DNA from: Sva-07 sp963717385
Lineage (GTDB): Bacteria > Actinomycetota > Acidimicrobiia > Acidimicrobiales > Ilumatobacteraceae
Direction: 5' to 3'
NCBI GenBank assembly: GCA_963717385.1
Contig: CAVQWE010000007.1
Location: 1 to 64,000, forward strand
Length of the DNA: 64,000 nucleotides
A program made the translations under genes and the position numbers. The notes beneath the pieces were generated by a model. The model ran no database searches, was not told where the DNA came from, and worked only from the letters and a program-made list of their open reading frames with translations. Of this stretch, positions 8,601 to 15,330 are shown one piece after another. Positions within the stretch are counted from its first letter, which is position 1; every line of letters begins with the position of its first letter.

Positions 8601-8760
8601 CTGGAATGGCTCCTTGCCTCGGTGGGTGGGAACCGAGGTGGGCACTCCTGATTTGGGTTCGTTGAGCTCGCGCCTCTTTCGAGCCACACCCCGGGTCAGA
8701 ACACCGGCCGACAGACAGTTCGCGATCAGGTCAACCACGAAGGTGACAGGCCCTAAGAAG
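8601..8760 (-). ncRNA. Candidate bridge-RNA region of the IS110 element
   Basis: The leader upstream of the transposase contains hairpins on the transcribed strand. One stem is CCTCGGT/ACCGAGG (8617-8623 with 8632-8638, loop of eight), placed just before the Shine-Dalgarno. A second is GCTCG...CGAGC around 8667-8684. In characterised IS110-group elements the bridge RNA is encoded in this 5' non-coding end. The assignment rests on position and potential folding only. Confidence 0.35.
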
Positions 8761-8913
8761 AGGCTGCCGACCGGCGCTCCGAACGCTACGACAACCGCCG
8801 CAACGCCCCTCGAGTATCAATCAGGCCCAAGCCGAGCGCTCGGTAATGCCGGCGGCGGAGTCTCTCCGACGATGCGGACAGCGCCGGCGGCGCCCTGGCG
8901 TGTGACCGCTGCG
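8761..8913. other. Short gap between the IS110 element and the NUDIX gene
   Basis: No gene is recognised. The junction of IS110 and chromosomal flank probably lies at its right-hand edge. Confidence 0.3.
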
Positions 8914-9459
8914 TCATGCTCCAACATCGTGTGGCTCGTCGGGCACACCTCCGAGGAGCAGCAGCCGGAGATAGTGAGTGAACGAGGCCGGCACGAATCG
9001 TTCGGTGCCCGCTGAAGCGACTTCCTCGATGGACCACCATCGAAGCCTGCGGTTCGTGGCAGCCTCGACCGAGTCGACGTTGTTCAGGGCTGCCTCCACG
9101 GTGCCGTCGTGACGTGCGAGGTAGAACTCCTCTTGCTGTTGAATCACCACTCCGTCCCACTCGAAGCGATGCTCCCGCCGCCATATCGGGCCGAGCAAGC
9201 TCGCTGGCGTCACCGTGATGCCGGTCTCCTCGTGCAGTTCGCGTGCCGCAGCTTCACGAGCTGTCTCGCCGGGTTCGACGGCACCGCCCGGCGTCAACCA
9301 GAACGGCGCAGCGCCGGCAGGGACGACCTCGATCATCAGAATGGCATCGTCGGCGTCGAGCAGCACGACCCGTCCCGCCTGTCGCTCAACGACGTCGGGC
9401 TCAGCCGAGTTCAACGGTGCACCTTGTCCCAGCCGGCGGGCAGTTGCGGCAGCGCCCAT
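8914..9459 (-). CDS. NUDIX hydrolase
   Basis: The protein is about 181 aa with a textbook Nudix box. GGAVEPGETAREAAARELH followed by EETGI fits G-x5-E-x7-REUxEExGU, whose glutamates bind Mg2+ for hydrolysis of nucleoside-diphosphate-linked substrates. A WLTP segment precedes the box, and EEFYLARHDGTV follows it. The substrate is not predictable. ATG 9459 makes the gene overlap the upstream DUF402 gene by 49 bases. No good ribosome-binding site marks this start, so it could be somewhat shorter. The pair is likely cotranscribed. Confidence 0.85.
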   Translation of the reverse strand: MGAAATARRLGQGAPLNSAEPDVVERQAGRVVLLDADDAILMIEVVPAGAAPFWLTPGGAVEPGETAREAAARELHEETGITVTPASLLGPIWRREHRFEWDGVVIQQQEEFYLARHDGTVEAALNNVDSVEAATNRRLRWWSIEEVASAGTERFVPASFTHYLRLLLLGGVPDEPHDVGA

Positions 9460-10046
9460 GATCGATCCGGTGTCCACGACGGCCACGGATCGCAGAACGG
9501 AGCCCGGAGATGATCGATGTCGTCGATCACCGACAAGGCAGTCTGGTGAACTTGTTCGCCCAGCCCGAGATCGAAGATGCCGCGTCGGACGATCTCCTCG
9601 AATTCCTCTCGGTCTTTCCAACGCCACGACAGATCCGACTCCACCACGATGTCAAGCATGAGGTCCATCGCCTCGAACCCGATCGGGATCCGGCGCATCG
9701 GTTCCTGCAGGTTGACGTACCAGCCGAGGTGACTGCCGTCGGGACGCCACGACACCAAGATCGTGTACCAGTCATCGGGCCCCACGATCCACAGACTCGA
9801 CACGTCCCACTCGTGTTCACCGAGCAGCCAGTCTCGATGCTCGAGGCTGGCGATGGTCCGAGCATGCACATCGCCCGGGTCCGGACGTGTCGGCGGTGTG
9901 ATCGGAACCTTGCGAACCGTGCCATGGGGAATCCACAGCAAGGTCCGTTCCGCTGTGTCCTCGACGACGATCAGCGGGCGCGCCGCCCAGAGACGACCAT
10001 CCCACACCTCCTGATGTACGACCGTCTCACCGCGCTGCCACACCAT
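9411..10046 (-). CDS. DUF402 (FomD/YgaC-like) protein
   Basis: The protein is about 211 aa. The core is typical of DUF402: HQEVWDGRLWAARPLIVVED, then LLWIPHGTVRKVP. These are followed by the signature WYVNLQEPMRRIPIGFEAMD and LMLDIVVESDLSWRWKDREEF. Characterised DUF402 proteins are nucleotide phosphatases (fosfomycin FomD, Sa1684-type nucleoside diphosphatases), so a cytosolic nucleotide hydrolase is plausible. Start ATG 10046 is chosen because sequence before it (to 10457) looks like antisense noise over the VapB region. The NUDIX gene follows with overlap, and two nucleotide-cleaving enzymes in a pair is coherent. Confidence 0.7.
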   Translation of the reverse strand: MVWQRGETVVHQEVWDGRLWAARPLIVVEDTAERTLLWIPHGTVRKVPITPPTRPDPGDVHARTIASLEHRDWLLGEHEWDVSSLWIVGPDDWYTILVSWRPDGSHLGWYVNLQEPMRRIPIGFEAMDLMLDIVVESDLSWRWKDREEFEEIVRRGIFDLGLGEQVHQTALSVIDDIDHLRAPFCDPWPSWTPDRSWALPQLPAGWDKVHR

Positions 10047-10280
10047 CGAATCATCCCAGAGTTCGCCGTGGGCAGATCGCTGCCTACAGGATGCCGCCCA
10101 CTCGGAGGCGCACACTACGACAAACAGAATCTCGGGGATCGGCCGTCCGAAGGTGTGCGGGTACGGCCCGACTGCGGTGCAACACTTTCGCGGGCGTCCC
10201 GGCTGAGTCAGTCGCATGGAGAGCTTCCGCAAGCGGTCGGCGCATGCGGGGTATCGCTCGTGGCGAGTACTCTGATCTAC

Positions 10281-10463
10281 ATGGCACGACGCGCTGACGA
10301 GTTGCACGACCGGGTGGTCGTTGCGAATCCGGAGGAGGACTGCTCCCCGGCCGCGTTCCGTTTGCTCATCGACGAGCTCCTGACCGCACCTGATCCTGAG
10401 ATCGAATCCCTTGACGCAGCGGCCGTACTCGAGACGATCCGCGCCGAGTCCGAACACGCGTGA
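10281..10463 (+). CDS. Antitoxin of a VapBC-type module
   Basis: This 60-aa protein begins MARRADELHDRVVVANPEE and is acidic at its C-terminus (LDAAAVLETIRAESEHA). It ends in a TGA that overlaps the toxin's GTG as GTGA. Small size, position and overlap with a PIN-domain gene mark it as the cognate antitoxin. No classical AbrB or RHH motif is obvious. The C-terminal part would neutralise the PIN active site, and the complex probably represses its own promoter. Confidence 0.65.
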   Translation: MARRADELHDRVVVANPEEDCSPAAFRLLIDELLTAPDPEIESLDAAAVLETIRAESEHA

Positions 10464-10873
10464 CGCCCGTTGTCATCGACGCGTCCGCTGGCGTCGAGAT
10501 CCTCGCCAACACCGCCCACGGTCGGCGTCTCGCACGACTGCTTCCGACCGATGCCGTCGGCTGGGTGCCCGAGCACTTCTACGTCGAAGTCGCCGGGGTT
10601 GTGCGACATCAGACTGTCGTGGCTCGGACGCTGACCGAGGAGGGCGCCGCGACAGTGTTGGGCCGGCTCGATCGATGGCACCTGCGCCGAGCGCAACCCG
10701 GACCGTTGATCGCCGCAGCGTGGCGATTTCGTCACAACATGACGATGGCCGATGCCGTCTACGTCGCGCTCGCTGCCGAACTCGGCGGTGCCTTGCTCAC
10801 CGACGACCACCGGCTCGTCAACTCGCCCGGATTCCCGGCGAACGTGCGCGCTCTCACACTCGACCGCTCCTGA
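10460..10873 (+). CDS. vapC: VapC-type PIN-domain ribonuclease toxin
   Basis: This 137-aa protein has the conserved acidic PIN residues in order: D7 in VVIDASAGVEIL, E43 in FYVEVAGVV, D98 in MTMADAVYVALA, and D115/D116 in LLTDDHRL. These coordinate Mg2+ for single-strand RNA cleavage, in most VapCs of tRNA or rRNA. The GTG start overlaps the antitoxin stop by four bases, so translation is probably coupled. The module lies at the edge of the scarred accessory patch. Confidence 0.85.
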   Translation: MTPVVIDASAGVEILANTAHGRRLARLLPTDAVGWVPEHFYVEVAGVVRHQTVVARTLTEEGAATVLGRLDRWHLRRAQPGPLIAAAWRFRHNMTMADAVYVALAAELGGALLTDDHRLVNSPGFPANVRALTLDRS

Positions 10874-11034
10874 ACCCGCAATCGGCAGTCGGTCGGGCGC
10901 CCAAGCCCTCCCCGGCCGGACGTCTTGCCAATCCACTTGCCACTCCACGCAGCGGTACTGGCCGATATCAGACGACACGAGGCAACACGGCGTGTAGCGT
11001 TAGCCCTGCTCAGACCACATAAGACGGCATCAGA

Positions 11035-11088
11035 CAACACGAGCCGGACAGTCTCAGTCGCCCTCTCAAGGTGGCGGCACGGGTTCGA
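11035..11088 (+). repeat. 54-nt direct repeat, copy 1
   Basis: It starts CAACACGAGCCGGAC and ends GGCACGGGTTCGA. It matches 13919-13972 at about 48 of 54 positions in the same orientation. The 3' part is continuous with a tRNA T-arm. Confidence 0.75.
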
Positions 11089-11106
11089 ATCCCGTACGGG
11101 CTGCCA
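11061..11106 (+). tRNA. tRNA 3'-end-like fragment (no 5' half)
   Basis: The segment has a perfect T-arm: stem ACGGG/CCCGT (11079-11083 with 11091-11095) and loop TTCGAAT. It is followed by a seven-base acceptor strand ACGGGCT, discriminator G and encoded CCA (11104-11106). A possible long variable arm (CGCC...GGCG) precedes it. No matching 5' acceptor strand (AGCCCGT) or D-arm is present upstream, so it is not a functional tRNA. Such tRNA 3' fragments are typical attachment-site scars. Confidence 0.45.
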
Positions 11107-11360
11107 AGGAAGTACCAGGTCAGAGCCACTCTTCGGAGTGGCTCTCCTGGTTTTCTGGACTCGTTGCCGCTCTGATGCCGATCTCTCTGGAATGTGCTGA
11201 TCCGGTTCATGCTTGTCGTGTTGGCTCCGGTTGTTGTGTTCCAGTTCGGGGCTGGCTCCGGTAGCTGGGCGACAGTGGTTCCGGTAGCTGTGTTACGCGC
11301 GTGTGTTCTCGACAGCCGCAGTTGAGCCCTCTTCGATGGTGATGTTCAGCATCGTCAGTT

Positions 11361-11505
11361 GTGGAGAGGGTCGTCGTTGTGTTGGTGGAGTTGAGTGTTG
11401 TGGAGCAGCGCTGTGCGGCTGTGTTGGAGGTCATCAATGACGCTGCGTCGGTGACCGATGTGGCGTTTCGTCATGGCGTGACGCGTCAGACGGTGCATCG
11501 AGGGG
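11361..11505 (+). pseudogene. IS481-family transposase, N-terminal helix-turn-helix fragment
   Basis: The frame reads VELSVVEQRCAAVLEVIND then ASVTDVAFRHGVTRQTVHR. This is the winged-helix N-terminus of an IS481-type transposase. It breaks off after about 48 codons, and no catalytic core follows. It is a relic of a deleted insertion sequence. Confidence 0.6.
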
Positions 11506-11648
11506 GATCCTCGAGCGATCGGTCCAGCGGGGGCCGGCATCGCAAGATCCAACGGTGTCGAGCCCAGCGCGCGTCCAGACGACTATTATGTGCCGGCGTC
11601 TCGAGCCGGCGAGAGCGCTCACATTGGTCCAACGCCTGAGGAGTCGGA

Positions 11649-12443
11649 ATGTTCACGGAGACCGAAGCGGTCGCGGCTCTGGAGACCAACGCGTGGTCGA
11701 TGTTCGCTCAATTCGGTCGCGTCGACCCCGGGCGCCTGATCGACACACCAACACGGCTGGTCCTCGAGACCGATGTCCCCAAACCCCCGTACAACACGGT
11801 GTTCCGGTTCTACGACGAGGGCGACCGCAGCATCGATGCCCAGGTCCACGAACTGCTCGCGCGGTTCGAACGCCGTGCCTGCACTCCCGCCTGGCTTGTC
11901 CATCCGACCACTCCGATCGGAGTTCGAGAGAGCCTCGACGCGCACGGGTGGGTGTGCGCCGAGACGATGCCTGGAATGATTCACACTCTCGACGACCCGC
12001 CGCCCATGCCGGACGTACCGTCGGACATCGAGGTGGTCGAAGCCGGAGTCGGCCATGGAGCGGCCTGGATGGACCTCGTGTCGACCCGGTACGGGCTTGA
12101 TGAGGACGACTCCCCGTACCTTCGTCGGGTGTTCGACCGCTTCATCGGCACGGGCGTGCGCGTGTGGCTCGCATCGCTCGACGGCGTACCCGTCTCCAAG
12201 GTCGGCATCCACAGGAGCAACGACGTCGCTGGCATCTATGGGGTAGCCACGACCGAGCGCGGCCGCGGCAAGGGACTCGCAAGCCTGCTGACCGGCATTG
12301 CACTCAATGCGACGGCCAACGCAGGGTGCAGAGCAAGTGTGCTCCACTCGACACCGATGGCTCACTCGATGTATCAACGGCTGGGGTACCGGGACGTCGC
12401 TACCTTCGAGTTGTGGGCGCGACCTGACGAAGTGCACCTCTAG
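11649..12443 (+). CDS. GNAT-family N-acetyltransferase
   Basis: This 264-aa protein has a divergent N-terminal half (about 1-125) and a GNAT domain in the C-terminal half. Motif A is clear: IYGVATTERGRGKGLASLL binds the acyl-CoA pyrophosphate. HSTPMAHSMYQRLGYRDVA is the motif-B region with its final aromatic/Gly turn. GAGGAGTCGGA immediately precedes ATG 11649, a good ribosome-binding site. The substrate is unknown. It lies inside the repeat-bracketed patch and could be a resistance or detoxification cargo gene, though nothing in the sequence proves this. Confidence 0.75.
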   Translation: MFTETEAVAALETNAWSMFAQFGRVDPGRLIDTPTRLVLETDVPKPPYNTVFRFYDEGDRSIDAQVHELLARFERRACTPAWLVHPTTPIGVRESLDAHGWVCAETMPGMIHTLDDPPPMPDVPSDIEVVEAGVGHGAAWMDLVSTRYGLDEDDSPYLRRVFDRFIGTGVRVWLASLDGVPVSKVGIHRSNDVAGIYGVATTERGRGKGLASLLTGIALNATANAGCRASVLHSTPMAHSMYQRLGYRDVATFELWARPDEVHL

Positions 12444-12620
12444 GAGGAGGGGCACTCGGCGACGAACCGCTCGGCTGTCCGTTCCCGTCGCTCGTGGAAT
12501 TGTTGTCGGGTCAGCACATCGAGCAGTGAACAACGGCGCCCACCGAGGTTGTGGGAGCCGCCCGGGATCCGGCAAGTGAGCGATTTGTGTTCCGTTCCGG
12601 CGCTGCAGGTGCTGTAGACC

Positions 12621-13427
12621 ATGGCGATGGCGATGGACTACTCCGGGCACGTCGACTCCACGTACCTTGACATGGCGGCGCAGATACTTTCGGCGGCGAA
12701 GCGACGGACCTATGAACTGATGGGCCTGCAGGTAGGGCACCGGGTGCTCGACCTCGGCTGCGGGCCCGCTTCCGACACGATCGCACTCGCCGACCTCGTC
12801 GGTGAGACGGGTGAGGTCCACGGCGTCGACTTCGATCCGGAGATGGTCGAGGAGGCGAACGTCCGGGCGAGGGCCGCTGGCCTCGACGAACGGGTGCTGC
12901 ATCGGCAGGCCGATGCGGCTGCGCTGCCGTTCGACGACGACTTCTTCGACGCATGTCGGAGCGAGCGGGTCTTCCAACACCTCCCTGATCCGGCGGCGGG
13001 GCTCGCGGAGATGATCCGTGTGACCCGTCCCGGAGGCCGGATCGTCGTGCTCGATACCGATTTCGGATCGCTCAGCATTGCCAGTGAGGTCTCCGAGCTC
13101 GAACGAACTGTCGCCGAGCACTACCGCTCCATGATGAACAGTCCGTTCGCCGGGCGGATGCTGTACCGCTCGTTCAAGGCGGCAGGCCTCGATGGCGTCT
13201 CGGTCGAGGTCGCCCCCATCGCGGTTGACGACCTGAGCGTGTTTGTCGAGACCTTCGTGCTCGCCCGCGTTCTCGAGGCAGCCGAGGATGCCGGCGTGCT
13301 CACGGGCGACGAGGTGCGACACTTCCGCGCCGACCTCGAGCAGGCTGCGGAGATCGGCGGCTTCTTCGCCTCCGTCCAGCAACTGCTGGTCGCCGGCCGC
13401 AAGCCGGACGCCACCGCCAGTGCCTGA
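12621..13427 (+). CDS. Class I SAM-dependent methyltransferase
   Basis: This 268-aa protein has motif I HRVLDLGCGPASDTIALA (SAM-binding Gly-rich loop) and motif II HGVDFDPEMVEEA with the ribose-binding Asp. The post-motif region is QADAAALPFDDDFFDACRS, and LAEMIRVTRPGGRIVVLDT is the motif III/IV area. It resembles UbiE/COQ5-type small-molecule methyltransferases (Methyltransf_11/25). The substrate is unknown. Several in-frame Met codons (MAMAMDY) blur the exact start, and no strong ribosome-binding site is seen. It lies between the two 54-nt repeat copies. Confidence 0.82.
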   Translation: MAMAMDYSGHVDSTYLDMAAQILSAAKRRTYELMGLQVGHRVLDLGCGPASDTIALADLVGETGEVHGVDFDPEMVEEANVRARAAGLDERVLHRQADAAALPFDDDFFDACRSERVFQHLPDPAAGLAEMIRVTRPGGRIVVLDTDFGSLSIASEVSELERTVAEHYRSMMNSPFAGRMLYRSFKAAGLDGVSVEVAPIAVDDLSVFVETFVLARVLEAAEDAGVLTGDEVRHFRADLEQAAEIGGFFASVQQLLVAGRKPDATASA

Positions 13428-13513
13428 CACCGACGCCAACGCGCAGGTCAGCTGACCAGAGCACGCACCCGACAGCATTCCGTGCTCGGCATTCTTGCCG
13501 CAGCGACGGCTTC

Positions 13514-13885
13514 ATGCCCGTCCTCGATCCGGCAGGATGCTCGCCGGTGCCGTGCGCATCACGTGCCTCCGTCATCCGGTCGCCGTCGGCGGGAGCGCAC
13601 CGCATTGCGGCCCGCGCCTTGGGCGACGACGCGCCGAGGATTCGAGACGGCGTGCCGATGCTGGTCGACGGCGACCGCACCTGGGTGGAGTACTCCCACA
13701 TCGACTACGACGAGGACGACTTCACCCTGCTGGGCGATGCCTACACAGCTGCAGGCGGCGCTGAGATGCGAGCGCCCCTGGGCGCGGGTGAGGTCCGGCT
13801 CCTGCCGATGCGCGAACTCGTCGACTTCGCCGTCGGATGGATCGAAGCGAATCGACCCGACGATCGCAGCGCTCCGTCGAGCTGA
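13514..13885 (+). pseudogene. C-terminal fragment of an AAC(3)-family aminoglycoside N-acetyltransferase
   Basis: From about 13625 the frame reads APRIRDGVPMLVDGDRTWVEY, then SHIDYDEDDFTLLGDAYTA. It continues with GAGEVRLLPMRELVDFAVG and ends WIEANRPDD. This matches the end of AAC(3) acetyltransferases (WVEFEDIDxDxDDF ... GAAEARLFxMRxLVDFAVEW). Only the last third of a protein of about 265 residues survives; the acetyl-CoA site and catalytic His are missing. The residues before 13600 do not fit the family. It is probably an inactive relic of an acquired resistance-type gene. Confidence 0.55.
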
Positions 13886-13918
13886 CTCGGCCCGGCAGTC
13901 AGGAACTCGTCGATCGGG

Positions 13919-13972
13919 CAACACGAGCCGGACGGGCCCACTCGCCCTCTCGAGGTGGAGGCACGGGTTCGA
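13919..13972 (+). repeat. 54-nt direct repeat, copy 2
   Basis: Same orientation as copy 1, with shared blocks CAACACGAGCCGGAC, TCGCCCTCTC and GGCACGGGTTCGA. After GGTTCGA it diverges, so the CCA end of the tRNA-like segment is absent. It lies 2.9 kb from copy 1. Confidence 0.75.
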
Positions 13973-13984
13973 GATGGGTCGAGC

Positions 13985-14711
13985 TCAGATGACGTGGGCG
14001 CCGATTGCGTCGACCGCGGCGACGAAGGCGTCACGTTGGTCGTCGCTGAGTGCTTCGACAGATGCCACGAGCAGTTGATCGGTGAGCGCGTCGGCGGCGT
14101 CGAGACGGGAGCGGTCGTCGTCGGAGATGTCGGGAGCCGACTCCCACCCGAACGATGCGACGTCGTCGGGTCGCCTGATGGCGTGGGCCACCGAGGGGGA
14201 GACGCCTGCGGCGACGATCGCCAAGAGATGGACGCTGCCTCGGAGTTCGCGCAGGGTGCACACGTTGCGGTAGGCGCGGGCGGCCGGATCGTCGGGGAGC
14301 GGCTCGGCGGCGACACCGGCGAACAGTGACAGCGCCGAACGGTCGACTGCCCCGATGATCGTTTCGGCGGCGTCGTTGAACGCGTCGAGCCCGTCGAGCC
14401 CGGCGAGCGCACCGGCGCCGAAGCGGTCGGCGCACGCCGCGTAGGCCGAGGCGGCCTTGCGTGGCTCGACGATCTGCTTGGCCGAATCCCACATGAGCTC
14501 GACCACGCTCGGGCTGAAGTAGCCGAACGCTGCAACGACCACGGCGGGGTCGACGTCACCCAACACGCCGCCGCGACCCAGGAAGTAGAAGCGGAAGCCA
14601 TCGAGGCCCAGCTCCTTGACCGGCCGCCAGGGTGTCGGGGTCGAAGTAGAAGCGGTTGCCCACCTCGTTGATGATCGGTGATGTCTGCTGGACGATCTCG
14701 AGCGGAGTCAT
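13985..14711 (-). pseudogene. SCO6745-family protein with a one-base frameshift
   Basis: From ATG 14711 the frame reads MTPLEIVQQTSPIINEVGN, then RFYFDPDTLAA. It jumps one frame to VKELGLDGFRFYFLGRGGV and continues LGDVDPAVVVAAFGYFSP to the stop at 13985. The FYFxGRGGVLGDVD block and helical C-terminus fit SCO6745-type proteins, which have no defined activity. The 727-nt span is one base over a multiple of three, consistent with an extra base in the CCGG at 14620-14623. Restored, the product has 241 residues. An IS481 relic abuts the 5' end, so the native promoter may be lost. Confidence 0.6.
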
Positions 14712-15265
14712 GGTCCAGTTCGGCGTGTGGCGCGCGATGGTTGTAGCGGTCGAGGAAGTCTGGCAGAGCTGCTGAGCGGGCATCGTTGGACTCGAAAACC
14801 TGACGGTAGGCCACTCGGTTTGGAGGGTCCGGTTGAAGCGTTCGACTTTGCCGTTCTGCCACGGGCAGTGCGGCCGGATGAACTTGTGTTTCGCTCCGAT
14901 CCTGGTGATGAGCTCCGTGAGACGACGGGTGTTCTTGTAGCTCCAGTGGTTGTCGGTCATCACCCGCTCGATCGTGATGCCGTGACCGGCGTAGAACTCG
15001 ATCGCACGCTCGAAGAACCCGGCGCAGGTCTCGCCTTTCTCGTCGGCGTGGATCTCCGAGTAGGCGATGCGCGTGTGATCGTCGACGATTGAGTGGATGT
15101 AGTCGAAGCCGATCTTGGTCTTCTTGCGTGCGCTCGTTGAGCCCATCTGTCGGCCGTGGGCTTCCAGCCGCCTCCGGGTGGGATCCGGCCGAGTTTCTTG
15201 ACATCCATGTGGACCAGCTCGCCGGGCCGGTCGCGTTCGTAGCGGATGGCGGTGGCTTGGACGCC
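14712..15265 (-). pseudogene. IS481-family transposase remnant (catalytic core only)
   Basis: Pieces in different frames read, in order: YERDRPGELVHMDVKKLGR, FDYIHSIVDDHTRIAYSEI, ITIERVMTDNHWSYKN, GKVERFNRTLQTEW, then after a lost base YRQVFESNDARSAALPDFL and DRYNHRAPHAEL. All three rve-type catalytic acids are visible (Asp of HMDVKK, Asp of MTDN, Glu of KVERFN). The N-terminal helix-turn-helix domain and the C-terminal end are missing, and at least two frameshifts interrupt it. It is inactive debris directly upstream of the SCO6745-type gene. Confidence 0.7.
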
Positions 15266-15330
15266 TGATCAGCTAGTCCGCGGAACCATCTGCGCCGATT
15301 GTCGTGCGGGCGTCCATACTGGTCCTCGTC

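Larger units (their letters stand above)
7400..8780 (-). mobile_element. IS110-family insertion sequence, approximate limits
   Basis: The element comprises the transposase plus non-coding flanks of unknown length. The limits given are estimates: members usually total about 1.2-1.5 kb, and no terminal inverted repeats or target duplications are visible. On both sides there is broken or intergenic sequence, so its insertion did not interrupt a gene I can recognise. Confidence 0.6.
10874..11360. other. Non-coding stretch carrying the tRNA-like repeat
   Basis: No protein gene is recognised in these 487 bases. They hold repeat copy 1 and the tRNA-3'-end-like segment. A short internal echo (GACACGAGGCAACACGG near 10974) resembles the repeat's CAACACGAGCC start. 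After 11110 the sequence is T-rich on the plus strand compared with its surroundings, unlike neighbouring genes. Confidence 0.4.

Noticed and set aside
11010..11210. 66-aa minus-strand frame containing GSPYGIRTRA
   Set aside because: This is the familiar false peptide produced by translating the complement of a tRNA 3' end; it marks the tRNA-like fragment, not a protein.
11508..11520. Adjacent BamHI/XhoI-like sequence suggesting a vector polylinker
   Set aside because: Only a GGATCCTCGAG string is present with no other vector sequence; chance in GC-rich DNA.
11619..13478. 619-aa antisense frame
   Set aside because: It is the complement of the acetyltransferase and methyltransferase genes, which carry recognisable motifs.
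11361..15265. The two IS481 fragments as halves of one element split by inversion
   Set aside because: They are in opposite orientations, but the N-terminal fragment and the catalytic core seem to belong to different IS481 subgroups, so two separate decayed copies are simpler.
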